A DNA stretch of 64,000 nucleotides. It comes from Uranotaenia lowii. Its lineage: Eukaryota; Arthropoda; Insecta; Diptera; Culicidae. The DNA lies in the NCBI RefSeq assembly GCF_029784155.1, contig NC_073691.1, positions 95,035,617-95,099,616 of the forward strand, in the 5' to 3' direction. Shown piece by piece: positions 57,220 to 64,000 of this stretch. A model generated the notes under the pieces. That model did no database searches. It saw nothing but the letters and a program-made list of their open reading frames with translations, and was not told the origin of the DNA. The position numbers and the translations under genes were made by a program. Each line of letters opens with the position of its first letter. Positions within the stretch are counted from its first letter, which is position 1.

Positions 57220-57310
57220 GACGACCATGAGCGAGGCCCTAAGTGAGATCCTTGAGGGACACCGGATGCTACGCGGAAAGGTTTAGGGTCTGGGAAATGG
57301 TAGATAAGGA
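57220..57310 (-). pseudogene. Small reverse transcriptase fragment of another LINE
   Basis: The minus strand reads PKPFRVASGVPQGSHLGP, the conserved motif preceding the catalytic YADD block, then passes within the same frame into the ORF1 remnant. It is too short to classify. Confidence 0.65.
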
Positions 57311-57319
57311 TGTGGAGAA

Positions 57320-59780
57320 CAAACTTTTGTATGGGGCCAGCTAAAAAAAACATGTTTAAAGGTTCCGCAAAAGCGAGCTTTGATAAAAGTCCACTTTTTC
57401 AAGATTTGGTTTTATATAATTTGTATCCAAATTTAAAATCAGCAAGCTATTTTCTAGAAAAAAAAATTTTTTTGTCCAAAATTTAACTGACGAAAATGTG
57501 TACCTAGGGTAAATTTTTTTTAACACCAGTTTCCCAGACATTATGCAATTTGGGGCCACCCTACTACCCATGCTCTAGATTAATAAACGAAAATAATTCT
57601 TTTTTTTTTGTACAGGCTCAAGCGCGCATATTTTTGAGTTAATGAATTGATCAATAAATATACCGAGCATTCATCAAGATTTGTTATACGAAATAGAAAT
57701 TTGAAGGTATTTGGAATTTCTTTGGATGTATTAATATTTTGAAGGTTTTTACATTTATTTTTTTACTTGAATGCAAACAATTTTAGGATTTTTATTGTAA
57801 CATACTTTTTGAAAATATGAGTTCTATGGTTGGTATGTCCACGTGGATATGACCCAAAACCCCTCCGTGGACAAGCGTGGACATTTTAAAACCATACTTT
57901 TGAATAAATTGAAGATATGAAGCTTTAGATAAAGGTGTGAGTAGAGGCCAATTTTTCGCAAAATTGTCGGTTTTTTCTTAGCATTCATCAAGAATTACTG
58001 TTTGAATTGAGCCTAAAACACATTTAATCTATAATGTGGTTGTTTTTTCGCCTGATTTATCCACAGCTTAATTTTTAATGGTTAAACCTTAAAATAAACT
58101 TTTTGTCTCCGCACGGCTGCTGATTCGATTTCTAGATTCTGATCCTGGACAACAGTGACATTTCAATCGGGGGTGTCCTCTGTTGTTTTAGCCTAAAAGT
58201 GTTATTTCGTAGAAAACGGAAGAAGAAAGCAAACGGAAAACTTATGCTGGCCCCTTTTTTGTTCTTCCGAAATGGAAAGACAGTAAAGTTTCGTGATCTA
58301 CACCGTATAGCGAGCAGATGGAAGAAATGCCATTTGTCAACCCGACTGATAAATAACTTTGAAATCAACACGTTCAAATCTAAGCCTTTCTGCTGAAGCT
58401 GATTTTGTTTTCGTTGTTTTGTTGATGTTGCAGTCAGATAGCGTGTATCTTTTCCCGTGGAAGGGAATTTAAATTTAAAGGGATCGGAGTGTTTTTTCCT
58501 CTTTCGTCTAATCCCCAATAAGGACTTTTTTTTTCTTACTGTCGTTATACCTATTAAGGTACTGCTTAGTAAGAAAATTGTCAAGTTTCTTTTTTCTTAT
58601 CCATTTGCCGATGGCTGGTGTGTTGACCGCTTGAAAATTGTGGGTACAGGATTCTCGTTGTTGAAAAAGGTAGAAAAAAGGAAAATTTGTGCCGACAATG
58701 TTGTTGGGATCCTTGCATATTTTGCTACTCAGCGAATCGCACCAATCTCAATTTTTCTGTGTACGCTCCATTTGCATAAAAACTACGATATTGTTGGCGA
58801 TGGGCGCTTGAAGAAAGAAAAAAACGGGCAGTAAAGTGCAGTCCAGATATTTGTCGTGTGCGCGTTTTATGGAAATACCTTTTAGGAGTCCTTCAACCCA
58901 CTGAGCTGTGCTGCGGTTGGCTTCGTTAAGCCTCCAGTCACCAGGATTTCAGGATTCCGTGCTTATGATGATGATGATGATGGTGATGCTAGCAGCTAGC
59001 AGGTCTACCAAATATATGTGTATGTAAATGGGTCACCAGAGGCAATCTTGCCTTGAGACTGCAAGCGATGCATGAATCTTGGGCAACTGGCAAACCCTCA
59101 GCTATTTTCCGATGGTGAGCTGAATTTATATCTCACTAGGAGTCTCACTCATCAAGGCCAATATTGTTCCCCTGGTCGTGAACCTTCCGTCGTCGGAATA
59201 ATCTTACCAATCATTGAGAGCGAATGGCCATTGATGTAATAATCGTTGCTGAAACGATCTATCAATCTTAATTAGTTTACTGCAAAGAGTAGAGACGGAG
59301 GATAAGCCGTTTGTTCGAAGGCTGTGCTGCTAGGAGACGAAAACCAACGAAAAATCGAATTGACGTTCAGATTTTATTTGCTAGAACCACGGCTGTGAGT
59401 TTCGCTGGTTAATGAATGAACGAAAATAAAAACGATCCCAACAACAGGTGATTGAGAAAGTTACCCGATTGGTTTCACGATTCAACTGTAAAATGAAGCG
59501 CGTAAAACAATCGAATCAATTCTGTTTTTCGAGATTTTTTTTAACATCAGTGAGCTTAATTCCGAAAGAAATCGGTCGAGTGAACAGAAACAAGTGATTG
59601 GATTTTTGATTCCTGGTTTATTACATAAACACTAAGCGAGTGAAGTTTTTTTGGATACAAATTTTATCGACAGATGATAAAATATGAATTGCAGACCATT
59701 AAAAAACAAAACTTTTTCAGGGATTTAGAACAAGACTTCAACACACTTAACTCGATTTTTTTTTACATAATGGAACATCC
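57320..59780. other. Intergenic; low-repeat block from about 58850
   Basis: No supported gene: the minus frame 58132-58584 and plus frame 58457-58834 are mutual shadows with Lys/Phe-rich composition. 58850-59450 is less A+T rich and has a (GAT)n run at 58966-58990. It may be conserved non-coding DNA. Confidence 0.35.
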
Positions 59781-59798
59781 AGATGAAATTGGTGTAGC

Positions 59799-60671
59799 GC
59801 TATATTTCGTTACCCTGTAATATGTTTAAATTCCATACCAATTCAACAGGTGGAAGTCAACATCTCGCCAAATCGCTTCAACTTTTTCAGCTGACGGAAG
59901 TCCTCATCGCGTTAGATATCAAGCTTTCCACTCAGTAGGCGGAAGTCCACATCTCGTCAAATCGCTACAACTTTTTTTAACTGACGGAAGTCCTCATCTC
60001 GTCAGATATTTTCAAACATCTCAAGTCGCCTGGCGTAAGCCGCAGTCGCAGTAGCTTCAAGTAAAAGGAAAATAAATTCGTTCGAAATTAACTCGGCCCG
60101 AGCGAATCTCGGCTACAGTCGGACGGAGTAAGTAGTACTGTCATGCGAAATTCAACGCATTGAAAACTGTCACGAAGATTTTCCCAAAACTGTCACGGAG
60201 CTTGAAAAACTTTCATCCCCACGAACAAACTCTCGCATGAGGTAAAACAAGGCATCGCTGTACATCGCACGACCGCTCCTTTTAAAACTGTCGGGGAAGA
60301 AATATTCGGGAAGCTTTCATCGAGGTGCACGTGCGAGGTTCGCAAGAATACTGTCGTTCGCCAGTACTTTTCGGAAGCCTGACCAGGACAAAGGATAGTT
60401 CTCTCGTCATTTCTTATGTTCTTACCTTCATGCGTGATCCGGTAATGCGACATGCCACTTTGAACCGCGATTGAACCTACGCGTTGCTCGGTCGAATACC
60501 CGCTGGAGACGTGTGCATAAATTGCGTGTGTGACGACGACTAAGTGGGAAGCGGGCAGCGAGGGAGAAGGATGGACGTTTTGACGTACGGGGTAATCAAT
60601 AGCAATGTTATACCTATTTTCGCGGAAATACTTATGTAATCAACACATATTACAGGGTAACGAAATATAGC
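59799..60671. mobile_element. G+C-richer element with 27-bp inverted ends GCTATATTTCGTTACCCTGT
   Basis: A perfect 27-base inverted repeat lies at 59799-59825 and 60645-60671. The right end is itself a 24-base palindrome (60655-60678, GGGTAACG...CGTTACCC). Inside, CGGAAGTCCWCATC-type words occur four times between 59851 and 60000, as two tandem 89-bp units. Composition differs sharply from the surroundings. It has no coding capacity and may be a non-autonomous transposon or a solo LTR-like remnant. Confidence 0.65.
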
Positions 60672-60679
60672 GTTACCCA

Positions 60680-61800
60680 ACATTGTGCATTTTGTTAACA
60701 GGAATATATGCTTAATTCATGAAAACTTCGTGCCCTTGCGATCTTCTTCCGCGCGAATAAATGCAAATAACCACACAATGCGAAAAGCTATTCTATTAGA
60801 GAGAAACCTAGCATACGACTGACGCAGAGCCCCACCACACTTGAGATATTTCAAACAAAGAAGATATAAAACTGTACGAAACAAAACTTACCGTCAAACG
60901 GGGCAACATGCAAAACCAGGGTTAGATGCAACATTTGTATACCACAACACTCATTCAATTTTTATTTCAATATACTGTCATAAAGTTATCATTGAATGAT
61001 AACAAATTGATGATGACATGGTGTTTAACATCGTGAAAGAATTTTTTAAAATTTTTGATTGTCATAAAAAATTCAAAAAATCGAGCAATAAATGTACTAT
61101 TTTCGATGACGTAAAAAACTTTACCTAGTATGACGGATTGGCTTAATGATATCACCTGCAAACTTTATATTGCTTTCATTCTCCAATACCAACACTGTTG
61201 GTGTATAAATATTTTTCAGACAATCACCAATTTTTTTAAAATAATTTTTTTTATAATTCAGTTAGCTGTCTGAGGCAAAATGCAACAAAATGCAAATCAG
61301 AACTAAATCTCATAAATCGCGTTTCCATATGCTGGGATATGCGTTCGTTAACATTTAAATTTCATCCATTCTAAGAATTGTTTTCATAATATAAGCTAAA
61401 AGAATATTTTGTAGTATTTTTTTACCCCTATATGTATGCAGCAGATTAACAATTTGTCTTAAAAAAATGTTGACAGAAAAAATGGAAAATTTAATTCGAA
61501 CAAAACCAAAAACTACTGCAATTGGTGCATTTTGCGTTATGACGTCACTAATGTATCAAAAACTATAAATTTTCAAACGTTTTTCATTTGACTTTTCTTT
61601 AATTGTAGAGTTTGTTGCAACTTACCCCTTTTTCTTAGTAGGGTGAAAATCGCATGTTTTTGTAAATTTAAAAATAACTGGTAAAACCAATAATTTTTCT
61701 GACTACGTCAGTTTGGTATCCCATCAACCTTAAAACTTTTTATGTACAAGAGGTATGATTACTTAAAAAACAACACCTGCACCAATTCCTAGGCAATATC
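60680..61800. other. Intergenic; possible degraded inverted-repeat element
   Basis: TACCGTCAAACGGGGCAACA at 60890 and AGGGGTAAGTTGCAACAAAC (inverse, about 61611-61630) are weakly alike, and ATGCAA words recur between them (61283, 61293). This may be another word-repeat element, but the ends are not convincing. No gene. Confidence 0.3.
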
Positions 61801-61811
61801 CTATGGGAACG

Positions 61812-62318
61812 AAATGTGAAAACAGCAGTAATTCGTGTTTACGATGAACTTGCAGCGGCAGTGCATAAATAAATGTCAGAAGTGTTACTTTTGCTTGATT
61901 TTAGCAAGGCTTTTGACACTATTTCAAATAGAAACTTTGTGACAAGCTTGTCGAACAATTTCCTTTTTCGAACGCTGCTGTTCAGTTGATGGAATCATAC
62001 TTAACCAATAGAATGCAAACATTTTTTTGCGGAAAATTATTCTCACGAAGTACTCTCGTAACATCTGGCGTCCCGCAAGGTTCCATTGTTGGGCAGCTTC
62101 TTTTTACATGTTACATAAACGACTTAGGTACCTCTTGTATTGAAACATTGTTCTATCCATCTAGATATATGCTGATGATGTCCAGCTCTTTGCTGTCGAT
62201 CGGAACCGGAACTCAAATGAACTTTTCAGACTGGTCAACGAAGATCTAGCAAGAGTTGCTACGTGGTATTCGGGAAATGGACTGCTGGTGAACCATAACA
62301 AAAGCAAGGCACTATATA
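61812..62318 (+). pseudogene. LINE reverse transcriptase remnant, part 1
   Basis: Plus-strand frames read LLLLDFSKAFDTIS, TSGVPQGSIVGQLLFTCYIN and, after a frame change, YADDVQLFAVDRN and NGLLVNHNKSKALY. These are the RT motifs of the Jockey/CR1 side of LINEs. Stops and frame changes show decay. The remnant is split at 62318 by a palindromic element and resumes at 63508. Confidence 0.85.
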
Positions 62319-63505
62319 CACTGCCGGCCAAAAGTTTGGGATCACCCACTAAAAACATGCAAATTTTGATCGTTCATATCTCAGCTGTCTTAGGACATAT
62401 TGAAAATCTTCTGATCTCATTTGAAAGATAATGAGCAATAGCTATCTCGGAAGTATTTTGCCCAAATATAATGTTTTAGTTTTGAACTTAAAACTTAACC
62501 TCAAGTTATAACATTTTCAAAAAATCGCACTCAATATTCAAAGCCGATCATCTCGGGATAGGGTGGACCAAATCTCAAAATTTGAGTGGCATTAGAATTC
62601 CTGTTCTTTACTTCTCAAAACACAATCAAAAAATTTTGTGAAAAAATTCAAAAACGTATTTTTAATTAATAAAATAGACACTTGAGTTATCGTCCAAAAG
62701 TTTGGGATCACCTCTTTGTATGGTGAGTTTGGGATCATTCTTATAAAAACATGCAAATTTATTTTATTCATATCTTTCTCATCTAACATCGTATTGCAGA
62801 TCTGAAGGGTTCATTTGGAAGCTAAGGAACTGTTGTTTTTTAATAAATTCATTCAAAAATTATATTTTGAAGTGATAACCATAAAAAAATCACCTGAAAT
62901 TAATTGTTTTTTTGAAAGTTCCCAGATTTTTTTTATAGTTCTCACCTTTAAATATAATTTTTAAATGAATTTATTAAAAAACAACAATTCCTAAGCTTCC
63001 AAATGAACCCTTCAGATCTGCAATACGATGTTAGATGAGAAAGATATGAATAAAATAAATTTGCATGTTTTTATAAGAATGATCCCAAACTCACCATACA
63101 AAGAGGTGATCCCAAACTTTTGGACGATAACTCAAGTGTCTATTTTATTAATTAAAAATACGTTTTTGAATTTTTTCACAAAATTTTTTGATTGTGTTTT
63201 GAGAAGTAAAGAACAGGAATTCTAATGCCACTCAAATTTTGAGATTTGGTCCACCCTATCCCGAGATGATCGGCTTTGAATATTGAGTGCGATTTTTTGA
63301 AAATGTTATAACTTTAGGTTAAGTTTTAAGTTCAAAACTAAAACATTATATTTGAGCAATAGCTACCTCCGAGATAGCTATTGCTCATTATCTTTCAAAT
63401 GAGATCAGAAGATTTTCAATATGTCCTAAGACGGCTGAGATATGTATGAACGATCAAAATTTGCATGTTTTTTAGTGGGTGATCCCAAACTTTTGGCCGG
63501 CAGTG
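62319..63505. mobile_element. 1187-bp palindromic element with Tc1-like ends
   Basis: The ends CACTGCCGGCCAAAAGTTTG and its inverse are flanked by TA (62317-62318; 63506-63507), as for Tc1/mariner. The whole element is a near-perfect palindrome with its centre around 62910, so both arms give the same 65-codon chance frame (62592-62789 minus, 63028-63225 plus). CCAAAAGTTTGGGATCAC occurs again inside each arm (about 62694 and 63104, the latter inverted). The right arm has a small rearrangement with its own GAGCAATAGCTA hairpin (63354-63388). Non-autonomous. Confidence 0.93.
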
Positions 63506-63507
63506 TA

Positions 63508-63680
63508 TAATCAAATCTAGAAGGCAAGTCCATGGTTCTCTCCCCAGTGTGTTCAAAAACGATGGGAAAATTCCCTGGAGCAAAACTGCGAACAATCTTT
63601 CATACATTTTCCCCAAACCTGCTCATACAGTTGGAGCGTGAACGTTTGAAGTGTTTGCTGAGTCATGACTCAAGACACTA
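63508..63680 (+). pseudogene. LINE reverse transcriptase remnant, part 2
   Basis: Continues the frame of part 1 after the palindrome (IKSRRQVHGSLPSVFKNDGK), then FSYIFPKPAHTV-like text and a stop. Too decayed to classify further. Confidence 0.5.
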
Positions 63681-63859
63681 ACGGCCACCAGATGGCACTG
63701 TATGCTTGCAAACGGTTAAGATTAGACTAGGTCGATTCTGACGTGATTTTTCTTTTTTTTCTTTTATTCATTCAAGATCAAATCATACATTAAAACTTCA
63801 AACAATGAATCATTTTGATTATAGTAAGAAAATAAGAATATTTAACTTTTACACTTTCA

Positions 63860-64000
63860 CTATTTGCTAAGAGAATGACAAACATCGGACGGGATCGGAT
63901 TTTTCGGTGATCCTTTTTTGGCCTTGCGTGTACGCCTCGAAGTTTTCTGTTTAAAACAATCTTCTTCAGTATCACCAGTAGTTTGTTCCATAACTGGAGG
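63860..64000 (-). CDS. C-terminal end of a reading frame entering from beyond the window
   Basis: Read from the window edge on the minus strand, 46 codons are open (PPVMEQTTGDTEEDCFKQKT, then the basic stretch SRRTRKAKKGSPKNP) before TAG at 63860-63862. The acidic-then-basic, low-hydrophobic tail would suit a LINE ORF1 or a nuclear protein C-terminus. There is no recognisable motif. Confidence 0.35.
   Translation of the reverse strand, partial: PPVMEQTTGDTEEDCFKQKTSRRTRKAKKGSPKNPIPSDVCHSLSK

Noticed and set aside
58132..58834. Minus frame of 150 codons and plus frame of 125 codons
   Set aside because: They overlap on opposite strands, are rich in Lys/Arg/Phe as expected from A+T-rich DNA, and show no domain or splice signal.
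62592..63225. Two identical 65-codon proteins in opposite orientation
   Set aside because: They are mirror images created by the palindrome and have no independent coding evidence.

Overview
The window looks like repeat-rich intergenic DNA from an insect, most likely a mosquito. It is strongly A+T rich and has no bacterial-style gene packing. It carries two copies and one 3' fragment of Tc1/mariner elements whose transposases have a D-to-E spacing of 37 residues (DD37E), a type known from mosquitoes. The rest is mostly decayed LINEs, hAT elements and many short inverted-repeat elements. No complete host gene could be recognised. A few spliced-looking or edge-truncated coding pieces are listed with low confidence.

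Layout. 0-6 kb: 3' end of a DD37E element (1-386), a weak minus-strand coding candidate (2.0-2.5 kb), a non-autonomous hAT element with a perfect 8-bp target duplication (3048-4573) and a second, diverged DD37E element (4685-5702). 6.5-7.5 kb: an inverted-repeat element ending CCCAAGCAAC. 7.5-12.3 kb: a decayed minus-strand LINE split by a younger 2.3-kb element that carries an intact Gag-like ORF1, a (TAA)n tail and a 15-bp target duplication but no reverse transcriptase. 13.5-14.3 kb: a 332-bp-arm palindrome. 17.4-25.7 kb: an element with CCCAAGTAAC ends containing two inverted minisatellite arrays, a DD37E element which itself holds a 3.46-kb hAT element, and another inverted-repeat element. 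26-28.3 kb: a LINE 3' half cut by two insertions. 33-37.5 kb: a short inverted-repeat element, a 2.5-kb foldback and a degenerate 140-bp tandem repeat. 39.5-41.6 kb: a dispersed repeat with a tRNA-like head and a hairpin. 41.8-46.6 kb: a 4.8-kb satellite of a 9-bp unit in two sequence variants. 49-49.6 kb: two exon-like blocks. 49.9-55.2 kb: a Harbinger-type MITE, another inverted-repeat element, and a 2.9-kb TAGGG-ended element with a second one nested in it. 55.5-57.3 kb: an R1/LOA-type LINE 5' part on the minus strand. 59.8-60.7 kb: an unusual G+C-richer element. 61.8-63.7 kb: a plus-strand LINE RT remnant split by a 1.19-kb near-perfect palindrome with Tc1-like ends. 63.9-64.0 kb: the C-terminal end of a reading frame running off the window.

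The elements do not form a pathway. They record successive insertions, several of which can be ordered from target duplications and interrupted reading frames. The strongest leads are the ORF1-only retroelement, the hairpin minisatellite carrying AAGATGGCGGC, a set of TAGGG-ended inverted-repeat elements that each repeat a private 9-14 bp word, and the two-phase 9-bp satellite.
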